A program made the translations under genes and the position numbers. Below are positions 34,881 to 46,642 of a stretch of DNA of 64,000 bases, one piece after another. This DNA comes from Zygaena filipendulae (Eukaryota; Arthropoda; Insecta; Lepidoptera; Zygaenidae). A model generated the notes under the pieces. That model was not told the origin of the DNA. It worked only from the letters and a program-made list of their open reading frames with translations, and did not search any database. Where the stretch lies: assembly GCA_907165275.2 (NCBI GenBank), contig OU015671.1:9083001-9147000 (forward strand), written 5' to 3'. Within the stretch, counting starts at the first letter, position 1. Each line of letters opens with the position of its first letter.

Positions 34881-35853
34881 CTGCAGGTATAATATAGTTT
34901 ATGCAGAATAAAAGTCAGCTAAGAAAGGAATTCGCGGAGTTCCCGAGGGACTTACCGAATGGGGTTCAAAACTGAAAATTTGTTCAAACCTAGAGGGCGT
35001 GTTTGTTACACAAGATCTGTCAATCTACATAGAAACTGAGTACATTTTTGTTGTTTTTTTTTTACACACAGCGCCCTCTGCTTAAAAGTTTAGTGTTTTC
35101 TTCCCCATTGACATTTGACGCGAGTGAAACCGCAGGAAACAGCTTGTATTCACTATTTCACTGTACTCACTACGCTATGCAAAACCTTTTTAATGAAATC
35201 CGACATTCGCTTTGATGTGTTGGATGCTCCAATGGCTGCTTTGTTTTCCTCAGACTAACACTCTATTCCGTGCTCTATCGTGTATGAAACTGAAGTTATT
35301 TTCACCCAGCAGAGTTCATAGCCATCCTGTTGATTGTGTATCTCGTATACATGGAGCTTTTTAACGGTGCCCGGAGTAGGTACTAGTGTAATTTTCATGA
35401 TTCACAAACGCAAAGGTTTAAAGAGGACATATTTATTTTTGTTTTCAGGGTTCCGTGACATGAAATCCGTGTCAAAAAAGAAATTGGCTGTCAAAAGCCT
35501 CTGATATTGTAAACATCTAAGATTAGGGATCTTATTTTTGGATATATTATAAAATTAATAGAAGGAAATAACTTGATAATCGATGAGGTTGGAAGGGGTG
35601 GCAAAGGGTAAGAATTGGAATGGCCTGTGCTACAGACGGACAGGGCGTTTAATTAACAAACATAATAAATTATAACACATTAGTCACCAACGAACAAACT
35701 CGACGTAGTAACTGCGAGTAAAGCAACACAGTGGAAGCCATTGATTAAAAAATAAGAAGAAAAAGAAGAAACACCTTTACCATATCATCCATTATATCGT
35801 ATACCTATATACCATCAATCAAGTCAGGTAATCTAACAAGTGAGTCGCGAGCA

Positions 35854-36268
35854 TGGACCAATAAAACTAAAGGACTAACAATCGCCATACTATCGAACGT
35901 GGTTTCGACGGCGCCAAGAGTAACGAAATAGAAAAAATTGAGAAAATCAAGCATCGGTGAACCTAACTAAACCATTGTACAATTTTTCACTGAGTAAAAA
36001 GATTAATATTGTAGTGATACGGCTGAATAGTAACAGATGGCGTAAGTATCGACAAGTCATTTAATTCATGTTTCCAAAGAAATATTTCTCTTTTCTGACG
36101 CCATTTGTAGAAACGCTAAAAACAAACTAGCGAACCTAGCGGAAAGAAATTGCAACCTATAAGACAGCTCAGTTTGCCACGCCATCTAGATTTAACAGAG
36201 CATTTTTGATTTTTTCCGAGTCACGCTCGATAGTATGGCATTGTCAGTCCTCTAGTTTTATTGGTCCA
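35854..36268. mobile_element. TIR element of ~415 bp
   Basis: TGGACCAATAAAACTA and CGCCATACTATCGA on the left pair with TCGATAGTATGGC and TAGTTTTATTGGTCCA on the right (about 42-bp terminal repeats). CGAGCA flanks both sides a few bases out, a possible imperfect target duplication. Non-coding. Confidence 0.65.
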
Positions 36269-36457
36269 TGGTGGCGAGCAACTCACAATAAATCATTTTT
36301 ATGACACCTGTGACGAACCGAAGCCGAACCCATCGCGGCTTCATTATAATATTATATCACCTAAATAATGTCTTGTTCATTACTATCGAGCTTTAGACAC
36401 TTGAACTCTCTACGATGCCTATGAAAAGTAGCGTCCAGCTTGTATTACGCAGATAAA

Positions 36458-36895
36458 AAAAACCGACCCAAGTGCGAGTCGGACTCGCTCGCAAAGGGTT
36501 CCGTATTATCTATACAAAAGGCAAATAAAAAATCATGACTGTTGTTTTATTTCCATTTGAATTATTTATTTTTAGAGCGAATATTTATAACTAAATATTA
36601 TGTGAATAATTCAAGCGTCTACCCGTTGCCGTTATCAATATCGAGCAAAAACGAGCGAAAAAATCACGTTTATTGTATAGGAGCCCGCTTAAATATTTAT
36701 TTTGTTCTGTTTTTTAGTATTTGTTGTTTTAGCGGCAACAGAAATACATCGTCCGTGAAAATTTCTACTGTCTAACTATCACGGTTCATGAGATACAGCC
36801 TGTTGACGACCATACAGACGGATGGATGGACGGACGGACAGCGAAGTCTTTGTAATAGGGTCCCGTTTTACCCTTTGGGCATGGAACCCTAAAAA
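36458..36895 (+). repeat. Family C dispersed repeat with a ~100-bp insert
   Basis: CCCAAGTGCGAGTCGGACTC, AAAGGGTTCCGTATTATC, then an insert with internal duplication, ATCACGTTTATTGTATAGG, TCACGGTTCATGAGATACAG, and GGGTCCCGTTTTACCC to GGAACCCTAAAAA. Confidence 0.7.
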
Positions 36896-37401
36896 CAATT
36901 GAAAGTGCGTGCCGAAATAGTAAGGTAGTTATCTACCGCCCTCGTGAAATTTCATTATGTGGGAAAGCTCCAAGCCGGTTTCTCTAATGATTTTATTGAC
37001 TGTGACCTTTTTCATGAGAGCTGTTCAGTAATTCCTTTCGTTAGTTTTTATTTATTTATTTATTCGTGTAATTCGGAAGAAAAAAGGTCACATCATACAT
37101 CGGTTTTATTTATCCATCATGAAAAGAATAGTAGGTGTACATCAACCAATGAATCTCCACTAGTACGTTATACATAGAGTTACTTAATATACTTCGGTTT
37201 TCACTTTTGTAGTGCGAAACGTTATCACATTTGTTTGTATCAATTAGAAAGAAAGAAAGAAAGATTTATTATACCTCTATTGATGGTTAATAAGATTATT
37301 TCAGTTGTTTTCAAATAAAAAAGCACCTAATTCTGCTAGGTTGGTTAGTCATGGCTAAAAGAGTGGCAAACTCTACAGTTTCCGGCGAATTCTAAACTTT
37401 C
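36896..37401. other. Gene-free stretch, no recognised repeats except (GAAA)n
   Basis: A short GAAAGAAAGAAAG run at 37251-37263. No gene recognised. Confidence 0.4.
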
Positions 37402-37612
37402 TAACATCTTAACCCACAAAATTAAGTTTATGAAACAGAACGCTTTATTGAGAGTTATAGAACATTATTTAATTATGTATTTACCTTATTATTAACCAAC
37501 AAAAGGTTGAACATAAAAAAAACTGTTGACACAAAATAGCGCTATAATTTTGAAAAGCGATTTATCTACTCAAAATTTCTCCAGTGTTGGTTAACACACT
37601 ATTGCTTACCTA
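37402..37612. mobile_element. MITE related to the insertion at 41621, one end decayed
   Basis: TTAACCCACAAAATTAAGTT, CAGAACGCTTTATTGAGAG and GGTTAACACACTATTGCTTA are shared with 41621-41846. Confidence 0.65.
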
Positions 37613-40600
37613 TGTCCAATTTTAAACAAAGACTTTAGCAAACATACACTTTATAACACATGCAGTGCAAACAAAACATTGAAATAAACAATTCATAATC
37701 TCACGCCGCGGTGCAGTGTTGTCTCAGCATTGAACACACTTTGAAACGTGATATTGCGTGGAATCTCGGAAATGCACCAAATAAATGCACAAAGTCCTTA
37801 AACTCTGTGCACGACTGAGCTATTCAGTATGAAAAACTCACTTCACTTCACTTGCTTAATCAAATTGCTCTAGCTTTTGTCCACGGTTTCATTCGATTTA
37901 ATTTCATGATCGCCTCGGCTCGAGATCCTTAGGTCTTCTTCTAAGATATAATTAAAAAAAGCTATCATAGATAATTAAATACACATCGCAATCCATTGCT
38001 TGATTTGAAAGAAATTGTTCGAACCATTTAAGAGAAATTTCAATTTTTTTTATTTTTTATTATAACTTTGGGGTCGACAAATACCAAATTATCCTAACGT
38101 TACAATCAACGCGTGATTATTTTATTTCTTCGATGAAAAGCATCGATAACTATTTTGTAGTCTCCAGCACCATAGGCTGTAATTTCAAACAATATCCATA
38201 CATCGACACTAAAAAAATAGCAGTCACAGTAAGTTAACACTGGCTAAATACACTACGTGCGAAAGGCAGAAAGGAATAAACGGAAAAAAATAGATCAGAC
38301 CTTAAAGAGAAAATCTTAAATCATAAATTTTCCTTTTCGAGCAGCCGCAGTTGGTTTGCACAATGGAAATTGGTCGGAGCAATAAGATGTCAGCGGTTTA
38401 AAAGTTTAAAAAACTCTTCTTTATTCTATATTCAATTTTATTGAAAGAAAAAAAAAACTGAAAATCTTTGTTCAATCTCGTTTAGTCAAGTTCTGTGAGA
38501 GAGAATTGAAAGCTGTACTATCTCTATGGTTGAATCAGTCCAGTGACACTCCATACAAATGAACTGACTCAAGTACTTTCCCACAAGCAAAGACAGCCAG
38601 CCAGCTTTTACGTACACGTGGTGTACGCGTGTGTGCGTATCGCAAGGTTGACACTCGACAGCAAACTGACGGTAACTGTCAGCTGTCAGTGAATAATTGT
38701 CACATGTAGATTCTGCATTTGTTAAACTTTACTCGATAATTCGTAATTTTCGCGGGGTATGAGGAGGCATGAAATTGGTGGGAGGCGGAGAGTGTCGCTT
38801 CTTTATAATTATAATCTCTATTCTTTGGTTAAATACACAATTTCTATAAGTATAGTATCTAATATCTAATCTGTAATGAATATATATTGGTTTAAATTAC
38901 GGAAATAAAAAAAAGTATTTCAAACAAACCATAAAAAAATACAAATATACCTACCTAGTTGTACAACGATTTTTTTTTTAAATCTGCGAAAACACGTACT
39001 ATGTTGAAACCATTAATGCCATAGATAATTTAAGCTCTATACATAGATTACCTGGTCACTCTACAAGGTCGAGATATTTTTTTAAATATATCGGCAAGAG
39101 AAGCGTTTTTCCGTGAGGATGGACTTTGTGTGACGAACATAGGATTTCGTTTTTAATCAGGGTGTTTTAATGAGTAAGTAATTTATGTTTTGTTATAACC
39201 CAAAATAAAAACAAATAAACTTATCTTAAAAACATGTTGAATGGCATAAGAAAGAGCAATGCGCTCATGTGTGTTGTTTCAGTCCTTAGATACGGACTAA
39301 GCTGAGAATGAATTCAAAAATGGAATAAGTGTCAGACGAAAAGAGCAGTTCATCTGTTAATCTGATGATCAAAAAAATTTTTCTCAGAGCAACGCACGCT
39401 TCCTTTATTTGGAATTCAAAATGGCGCCCGCCTCGGCAGCTGATAAATTAGACTGTGAACAAGATCCGCTCGGCGTTCTCTGAGCTGACAGGTAAAGGAA
39501 TCTGCAAACAATTTCCTTTGTTTTAACGCCGAAAATGAATAAATCCCACGAAACGACAATAATGTTATTATTGTAAGAAAGGTAACAAAACCAGAAACAC
39601 AAATGCCGGAGAGGGTTACCAACGCTTGAAAGAACCAAACCGGGTGGAAGAAATTCGGAGAGGGTGGGGGTGGCTTGAGTAGGTATCTATTGAATTAGTA
39701 AATAACCGTAAAGGGTTCTGCATTAAGAATTGAAGTTATGATGTATATTTTTTTAATCTCAATTACTTCGAAATTAAGCAATAGTTTTATATTTCCATCG
39801 GCAGATTATGCATGCATGCAAAGATTAAGGCCAGTGTCTCATCCCAATATTTTTTTCCTTTAAAGTCAAATTCAAATCATTTATTCAAATTTGGCCCATA
39901 ATATGACTCTTTTTGACGTCAAGTCTTTCAAATGTTAATAAAGGTATTTTACCTAAGGCCCACCGCCATTTGATACATACTTACTTAAATTACCTAATCT
40001 TTTTTTGTATTTTGAGACATTGCCGTTTTTGTAGTATTTGTTTTACAATGTTTTTAATTTACTAATGAAAATTAATTTGATTTAAAAAACCGGAGAACAG
40101 AATGAGGTTTGGGAGATTGTAACTTGAACATTATTCCCGGAGTTTCCAGGGCATTCCGGTTTTCAAAGGAAATAAAATCAAAATAGTTCGCTACCTTTTT
40201 CTCTAAGTATACCAATGCCGGGTCATATTCCTTTAAGGGCGTATAATCACAATAAAAACATTGCGTATTACAAGTTAGTTTATAGGTTAGGGGGACCGTT
40301 ACTAGCGTTTGCACGCGGCGTTTCATGTCCTTTTTATTACGTACCCTAGTAACATAATCGTTACGTGTGATTGTGTGGAGCCGGTTACGAAGTGTTGTTC
40401 CAACATCCTTGTTACTGCGAAACGGAAGACGGCTTTTTGTTGTTGTGATTTTATTGGGTTTTTGTGTTGTTGTTGTAGAAATACAATACTCAATACTCAA
40501 CAAAAACGTTGAGATTGTTGAGGGTAAATGAAGAGCGTTATTATTATAATTATTATTAATTTAGTTCGTTTTCAGCTGGTTTTAATACATATTATTGTTT

Positions 40601-40705
40601 TTTCCGATGGAAACTGATGAATTTTGTGTACGAAAACCAATCGCGCAGTAAGATCCTTTTTTAATAATAAAAAAATATATTTCAATATTTATTTAATATA
40701 CCTAC
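37613..40705. other. Low-repeat block; possible intronic, regulatory or promoter DNA
   Basis: The longest stretch with almost none of the window's repeats. Around 39415-39500 the plus strand reads AAAATGGCGCCCGCC, a 20-codon frame, then GAGCTGACAG|GTAAAGG, which resembles a leader exon with a splice donor; the minus strand reads GGGCGCCATTTTG. CACGTG lies near 38614. The 143-codon minus frame at 40072-40503 has no recognisable domain. The function is unknown. Confidence 0.35.
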
Positions 40706-41125
40706 ATACTAACTGCTCCGCGCGCTTTCACCCCCGTTAATTTTGGAGTTACCGCGTGACAATTCCTTGATAAAAGAACTTTATGGCCTTTTCTGCATCC
40801 CTGAAGACGTGCATAAAAGTTTTTAAGGCGTAAAAATGTTGCAAACAATTAAAAAACAAACTCACAGTAGCATTTATATGTTATTATATGCATATAAAAT
40901 GCTTTTTCCTGAATGACAGACTGACGGATCAACGCACAGCCTAAACAGCTGATCGTAGAGACCTGAAACTTGGAGGGTGTGTTCTTTGTATGACGTAGGT
41001 ATCCGATAAGAAAGGATTTTCGGAAGTTCTAGCCTTAAGGGAGAGAAAAGGGGAGGGCAGTTTGTATGGAACAATTCCGCGAGAACTCCGAAGTTATTGC
41101 GGGTGAAACCGCGTGGGACAGCTAG
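40706..41125. mobile_element. Two Helitron-like elements in opposite orientation
   Basis: 40706-40887 is a minus copy (CTCCGCGCGCTTTCACCC start). 40888-41125 is a plus copy of another subfamily (GATCGTAGAGACCTGAAAC, GGGACAGCTAG|T). Confidence 0.55.
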
Positions 41126-41394
41126 TGATTAAATAAATCTTTAAATATTATAAAACTTTTTTAAATTCATCTAAACTTCTAAACTTGTCCATGAGGTTTA
41201 GAGCGAACTAAGACTTTTTTATCGAGCGATAAAACTGCAGTGCGCGCATAATATTTTTCAGCGCGATTTTATAAAATCGTAGCCCATAAATTCTCCTAGA
41301 AACTGTCAGTGCTTGATAATGTTATAAACTAGCCGGCTTGGAGGTGGATCTGCCTCCTTAGCCAAGTTGACGTTTTATAATCGTTAATGCCAAG

Positions 41395-41941
41395 GCGCAC
41401 GATCCGATTGGCGCAGTAGGTCACCATGCCTGCCCGCTAATCAAGGGGTTCCGGGTTCGATTCCCGGTGGGGGTGGACTTTGTGTGATTAACACAGGCTT
41501 ACACTTTCCAGTCTGGGTGTGTTTATATATATCTATAGTATATATGTAATTCTATGTAGTATACATTACATATATATATATATATATATATATATTAGTA
41601 TCCATTACGTATATGGACGCAGATAAGCAATAACATGTTAACCCACAAAATTAAGTTATTGATACAGAACGATTTATTGAGAGTTAGAGAACGTTTTTTA
41701 ATTATGTGTTTGCCTTATTAAATTGTTTGAATATGTAACAAAATGTTGAACATAAAAAAAAATTTTGACGCAAAATGGCTGTCTTATTTTAAAACACGAT
41801 TTACTCAAAATCTCTCCAGTGTGGGTTAACACACTATTGCTTATCTATGTTTGCTTGGTTTCCACGACACAAGCTAATAGCTTACTGTGGGATCAAGTAG
41901 ATCTGTGTGTTGTGAAGTGGGTTTTTATTATTATTATATAT
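41395..41941 (+). repeat. tRNA-derived SINE, split by a MITE
   Basis: The head has an A-box-like TTGGCGCAGTAGGTC and a B box GGTTCGATTCC. The body stops near 41569, resumes at 41847 with TTTGCTTGGTTTCC, and ends in TTATTATTATTA. The tRNA-like part has no acceptor stem closure, so it is not a gene. Confidence 0.85.
41621..41846. mobile_element. MITE inserted in the SINE
   Basis: Ends AGATAAGCAATAACATG and its inverse ...ACTATTGCTTATCT give ~25-bp terminal inverted repeats (about 22 matching). An AT dinucleotide run (41574-41595) precedes it. Confidence 0.75.
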
Positions 41942-42094
41942 AGAAAACCAAGAAACGAATCCTCATGTTACATAAAATTGTTCAAACAATACAATTTACA
42001 ATAGTCTATGTTATCATTAGTATGTATAGTCATTAGTATCTAGTATATACCTAGTAGTATGTAGTAGTATTTAGTATCTGTTCATATATTAATC

Positions 42095-42366
42095 TCAATA
42101 TATATAAATCACGTGTCACGTTGTTTGTCCGCGTTGGACTCCGAAATTACCGAACGAATTTTGATAAAATTTTGTAACCATTTATGATATGGTCCAACTT
42201 AAAAGATAGGATAGTTTTTATCCCGGGATTCCCGCGGGAACTCCGGCACTAATGTGGGGAACAGCTAATCACCGTAAACTACTATCAGGGGTACAAAGAA
42301 GGAGATAGAGTACTTTTATCCCGCAACCTCCGCGGAAACTCCGAAATTACCGCGGATGAAATTGCT
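42095..42366 (+). mobile_element. Helitron-like element, CACGTGTCACG subfamily
   Basis: TATATAAATCACGTGTCACG, TGGTCCAACTTAAAAG and CCGCGGATGAAATTGC; the final CTAG is lost at the join to the next retroposon. Confidence 0.65.
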
Positions 42367-42377
42367 TGTTTATAAAT

Positions 42378-42990
42378 TTGTCTGCCTGCGTCCGTGACGC
42401 CTTCGCAAGGCTCCAGCGGAAGACCAGCGCCGGGTGGTCCTTACAACCATCCGACTTATGCTGAGCTGGCCGCATTTTTGTCACAACACGGTGTCTAATC
42501 ACAATGTTTTGGCGACCCGATTGGCGCAATGGTCACCATGCCTGCCCGCTAATCAATGGGTTCCGGGTTCGATTCCCGGTGGGGGTGGACTTTGTGTGAT
42601 GAACACAGGGTTCCATTTTCCAGTCTGGGTGTGTTTATATGTATATCTATAGTATAATGTATAAGTAATTCTATGTAGTATATACCACGTTTGCTTGGTT
42701 TCCACGACACAAGCTAATAATAGCTTAATGTGGGATCAAGTAGATCTGTGTGTTGTGATGTGGATTATTATTATTATTATTAATGTTCAAATAAGTGTTT
42801 CCGTTATTTTAAGTAGGTGTCCGTTTCTCAGCCGTCGGATGGAGTCCGCCCACAGATCTTCGGCTGGCGGCGTCTGTCCGTCGGTTGAGAAGCGAACCCT
42901 CAATACTTGTTATATATGTTTAGTTGTTGTATACGTATGCTGTAAATCTTTCTGTTGTGTCAAATAAAGTTTATCAATTCAATTCAAACA
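42378..42990 (+). repeat. Retroposon family D2, split by a SINE
   Basis: 42378-42510 and 42783-42990 together match 3006-2661 on the other strand. The gap is filled exactly by the SINE 42511-42782. The 3' tail is CAATTCAATTC. Confidence 0.8.
42511..42782 (+). repeat. Complete tRNA-derived SINE, ~272 bp
   Basis: GGCGACCCGATTGGCGCAATGG (A box), GGGTTCGATTCCC (B box), a unique body with ATCAAGTAGATCTGTGTG, and tail (ATT)6. AATGTT repeats at both flanks, consistent with a target-site duplication. Best reference copy for the family in this window. Confidence 0.88.
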
Positions 42991-43036
42991 AAAGTACAGT
43001 TTTGCATGACCCCGTGACATAAAGATTCCGTTTCCT

Positions 43037-43367
43037 AATGGGCATGTTGACTAATTTTCATTTTTTAGTCCGTCTTGTAGATTATTAAAAAATATTGGAC
43101 ACGTAGTTATTCTTTTTTTACTTAATCAAAAAATAACGGCGATATATTGAGTTGAAATTTCGCGTGGCGTCACTATTCTGACAGTTAGTATGGCGGTTTT
43201 AGCGGTTAGTGTCGTCACGACCCCCTCACCCTAAACTTTAATGCGCTTTATCTCTGTATATTTTAATTTATTTGAAAAAGCAAAACATACGTGTCTATTG
43301 TTTTTTTTTATTTTCTAACTGACGGACTAATTAGAATTTTGATTTTCAAATGTAGTCCACATCCCAT
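43037..43367 (+). mobile_element. MITE family A, copy 12
   Basis: Left end AATGGGCATGTTGACT; the right end lacks the last bases (CACATCCCAT). Both CRE-like motifs are mutated (TGGCGTCA and TGTCGTCA). Confidence 0.8.
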
Positions 43368-43631
43368 GCGGTCAAAACTAGGTATAGTTTTTTTTTATAC
43401 TAAGGATTAAACCAGCCTAAGACTAGTGGTCACATATCGAAAGGGCAGGGAGGGACATATCGAATACGAAACCAAATACGTCGTAAATTCCAATCACGTC
43501 TTATTTAAGTTGGAATCTCATCCGGTTTCGATACATTTGCCGTAGGGAAATGGTATCATGTAGGTACGTAACTAAAATCGGTGTGAATAAACGTACTTAT
43601 GTCACATACTTTGAACACCAATGTCCGTCTA

Positions 43632-43818
43632 TCCTTGGTAATATTATAAATGCGAAAGTGAGTTTGTTTGTTTGTTTGTTACGCTTTCAGGGTTAAAATT
43701 GATTTTATTTTGCATACACATTGTCAGGTATACAGAGAAGGATATAGGCTACTTTCAATCCAGGAGTTCCCGCGGGAACTCCGAAATGAACGCGGAAGAA
43801 ACCGCGAGGAACAGCTAG
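43632..43818 (+). mobile_element. Helitron-like element
   Basis: TAATATTATAAATGCGAAAG start, TTGTTTGTTTGTTACGC, and AGGAACAGCTAG|T end. Confidence 0.7.
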
Positions 43819-43849
43819 TAATTTATAATGTTTGCTTTTGTATTATTAT

Positions 43850-44100
43850 TAGCTGCTCCCAACAGTTTAATCGGCGTTAATTTCGGAGTTCCCGCGGGGA
43901 TTCCGGGATAAAAAGTAGCCTATATGTATCTTTTTCTGTACCCCTAAAAATGTGTATGCAAAAGTTAACGATAATCAGTTGAGTGGTTAAGGCGTGAAAG
44001 CGTAACAAACAAATAAACAAACTAACTACTCAACCGATCATTATGAAATTTTGCATAGGTATCCGTTGTCAAGGTTACAGAAAAGGACAACGGTAATTCA
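43850..44100. mobile_element. Facing Helitron-like remnants
   Basis: A minus copy (TAATTTCGGAGTTCCCGCGG) and then a plus fragment (CAACCGATCATTATGAAAT). Confidence 0.5.
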
Positions 44101-44830
44101 AAATTATCAGTGTTTCACTAAATGCGTATGAAAGTATATACGGTACTTACATTAAAAAAAAACACATTTTAAAATTTATGTCCGTCTGTCCATGGGTTTG
44201 TGCCGGCTAATCTCTGAAACGGCTGGGCCGATTTAACGGGACTCTTACTCGCAAACAGCTGATGTTATAAGCAGTAACTTAGGCTACTTTTATTTTGGAA
44301 AAAAAAATAGTTCCTGCGGTAATTCCAAAACTCGCGCGCCGAAAATTCCCTAGTACGAGGATCGAACTAGCTGTCGGGTCACTCACCACTACACTAGCGG
44401 TGCTGTCAAATATTTACTATGTAACGTACGGTGAGTTCAAGTCGAATAAGCTCTTGTTAATTCAAATACAAACAATTAAAGGAACACTGCACGCCTAACT
44501 TTAACTTGCAACTTGGCTGTATGCGGGTGACGGCGATGCCGAGCTAAACTAACCAAGCTCAAACTCTACTACGGAAGCCAGTAACAATTACTGCAGTTCG
44601 GTTTAATCCGTTTTTGGCTTAAGGGGGTAAAGTAAGTCAAGGTTAAATCGGTTGGTTGGTTAAATTTTCATACGAAATGAAATTGATGTTTTCTTTTGCC
44701 ATACTGCTGGATACGGAACCCCCACGGGGACTCTACAAAGGGATACTCTAGCTACCTGTCTGTATGAAACTATTTTCAGAATCGGTTCATTAGATTACCT
44801 CCTACACCCTAATTCACAAACACATACACT

Positions 44831-45050
44831 TTGTTCCCCGCGGTTCCACCCGCGTTTTTTCAGAGTTCCCGCGGGAATTCCAGGATAAAAAGGTACCCTA
44901 TGTCCTCTGTACCTCTGACAACGTGTGTACAAAATTTCATGATGATTAGTTGAACCGTTAAGGCGTGAAAGCGTAACAGACAGACAAACAGACAGACAGA
45001 CAGAGTTACTTTCACATTTATGTTATTAGTAGGGATATAATATCCGGTCT
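44831..45050 (-). mobile_element. Helitron-like element, minus orientation
   Basis: GTTCCCCGCGGTTCCACCCG to GTTACTTTCACATTTATG; contains CAGACAGACAGACAG. Confidence 0.65.
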
Positions 45051-45051
45051 A

Positions 45052-45300
45052 TTCTCAACGGTTACGCTCGCGTTAATTTTGGAATTCCATTGGGAATTCC
45101 ACCATAAAAGTACATTATGTCGCTTAGGAACATTATAGCTTATAACTGAAAGAATTTTTAAAATCGGTTCTCAGACGAAATAAAAGTTTTTATTTCGTCT
45201 GAGAATCGGTTGAGTAGTTTTTGAATTTATCCATTACAAACAAACAAACATTCAATAAATCCATTATTTTCTCTTTACAATATTAGTATACGTCATTATA
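45052..45300 (-). mobile_element. Helitron-like element carrying a 34-bp hAT-like insertion
   Basis: CGCTCGCGTTAATTTTGGAATTCC-like start; AAAATCGGTT|insert|AATCGGTTGAGTAG restores the usual Helitron-like sequence when the insertion and one 8-bp duplicate are removed. Confidence 0.65.
45170..45203. mobile_element. Minimal 34-bp hAT-like element (two TIRs only) with 8-bp TSD
   Basis: CTCAGACGAAATAAAA, a 2-base centre GT, then the exact inverse TTTTATTTCGTCTGAG. AATCGGTT occurs immediately on both sides (45162-45169 and 45204-45211). The arms match the termini at 23539-23753 and 1320-2014. Confidence 0.85.
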
Positions 45301-45325
45301 ATGTATCTATATATCTTATCTTAAA

Positions 45326-45550
45326 TATATATAAATCACGTGTCACGTTGTTTGTCCGCGATGGACTCCGAAACTATCAGAACGGATTTTGATAAAATTT
45401 TGTAACCATTTATAATATGGTCCAACTTAAAAGATAGGATAGTTTTTATCCCGGAATTCCCTCGGGAACTGAAGGACATAGAGTACTTTTTCCCGCAACC
45501 TCCGCGGGAACTCTGAAATTACCGCGGATGAAATCGCGGGGAACAGCTAG
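45326..45550 (+). mobile_element. Helitron-like element, first of three abutting copies
   Basis: CACGTGTCACG subfamily; ends GGGGAACAGCTAG at 45550. Confidence 0.7.
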
Positions 45551-45858
45551 TATATATGTATATACATAAAAGAAAGTCGTGTTAGTTACACTATTTATAA
45601 CTCAAGAACGGCTGAACCGATTTGGCTGAAAATTGGTGGAGAGGTAGCTTAGAACCAGAAAACGGACATAGGATACTTTTTATCCCGGAATTCCCGCAGG
45701 AACTCTGAAATTAACGTCGGTGAAATCTCATGAAATTTTGCATACTTAGGTACATATTGTCAGGGGTACAGAGAAGGACATAGGGTAGGTACTTTGCATT
45801 CCGGAATTCCTGCGGGATCTCCGAAATTTCCGCGGGTGAAACCGCGGGGAACAGCTAG
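45551..45858 (+). mobile_element. Helitron-like element, second abutting copy
   Basis: Different subfamily (CTCAAGAACGGCTGAACC); ends GGGGAACAGCTAG at 45858. Confidence 0.65.
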
Positions 45859-46146
45859 TATTTAAATAAAAATCAATGTTTGCATAATTGTCCTCTATGC
45901 GTTTCCAAATCATTGGTCCGATTGCAATGAAACTTTAGCGGGTTGTTCTGCGTGCTTCCGCAAAGGTTCCTAATCCTGAGAGATCCTGCGGGAATTCCGA
46001 AACTCACGCGGGTGAATCTCCGATACGGTTGGACCAACTTCGACAGGACTTTCACTGCTAATGCTTTCAAAGCTGATGTTATAAGGAGTAATTTAGGCCT
46101 AGTGAATTCCGAATTTTACGCGGGTGAAACCGCGGGGCACTGCTAG
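45859..46146 (+). mobile_element. Helitron-like element, third abutting copy
   Basis: TCCTCTATGCGTTTCC and GTCCGATTGCAATGAAAC subfamily, also seen at 54419; ends GGGGCACTGCTAG at 46146. Confidence 0.65.
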
Positions 46147-46454
46147 TAGATAGATAATACAGATACAGATAGTACAGTGTTGTCTAAACAGTTCGATGGA
46201 TCCAAACTTCCTCCAATTAGTGTTAATTTATTAAATTCCGGAGACGAGAAGTAAATGGGATCTGTGGTGCAAAACAGATTATCTAGCGGAGCGGAGCTAT
46301 CACCGTCGATTCTATTGGAATTTTCGGGGAAATCAAAGTCAAAGTCAAATAATAATAGTTAGTATATAGTATACTAATAGCATATAGTATAGTATAGTAC
46401 TAGCATATAGTATATATTTATTATGGTATATAGTACCTATATATTTATATAGTA

Positions 46455-46642
46455 TAATGTTTGGAATGCTTTACCCAACCACCCGTGTCTATGTATTTTT
46501 GTTTGTCCTTTCGCATAATTGGTTGTCTGGATGAGATCGCAACTATGCGATAAGACCGCCATTTGCTTTCACCTTTTTCTTTAGGTTACTGTAACATTGT
46601 TATTTTATGTGCAATAAAGGATTAAATAAATAAATAAATAAC
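46455..46642 (+). repeat. Non-LTR 3' end, GCGATAAGACCGCC family
   Basis: GCTTTACCCAACCACCC, CGCATAATTGGTTGTCTGG, CAACTATGCGATAAGACC and a (AAAT)n tail; near-identical to 60717-60904. Confidence 0.7.

Noticed and set aside
40072..40503. 143-residue minus-strand frame
   Set aside because: No recognisable domain, ordinary AT-rich composition, no splice or start context support. Kept only as a note in the low-repeat block.
42511..42600. Possible tRNA gene (good A and B boxes)
   Set aside because: It continues directly into a SINE body with an ATT tail, recurs at 41395, 20988 and 16640, and lacks a closed acceptor stem.
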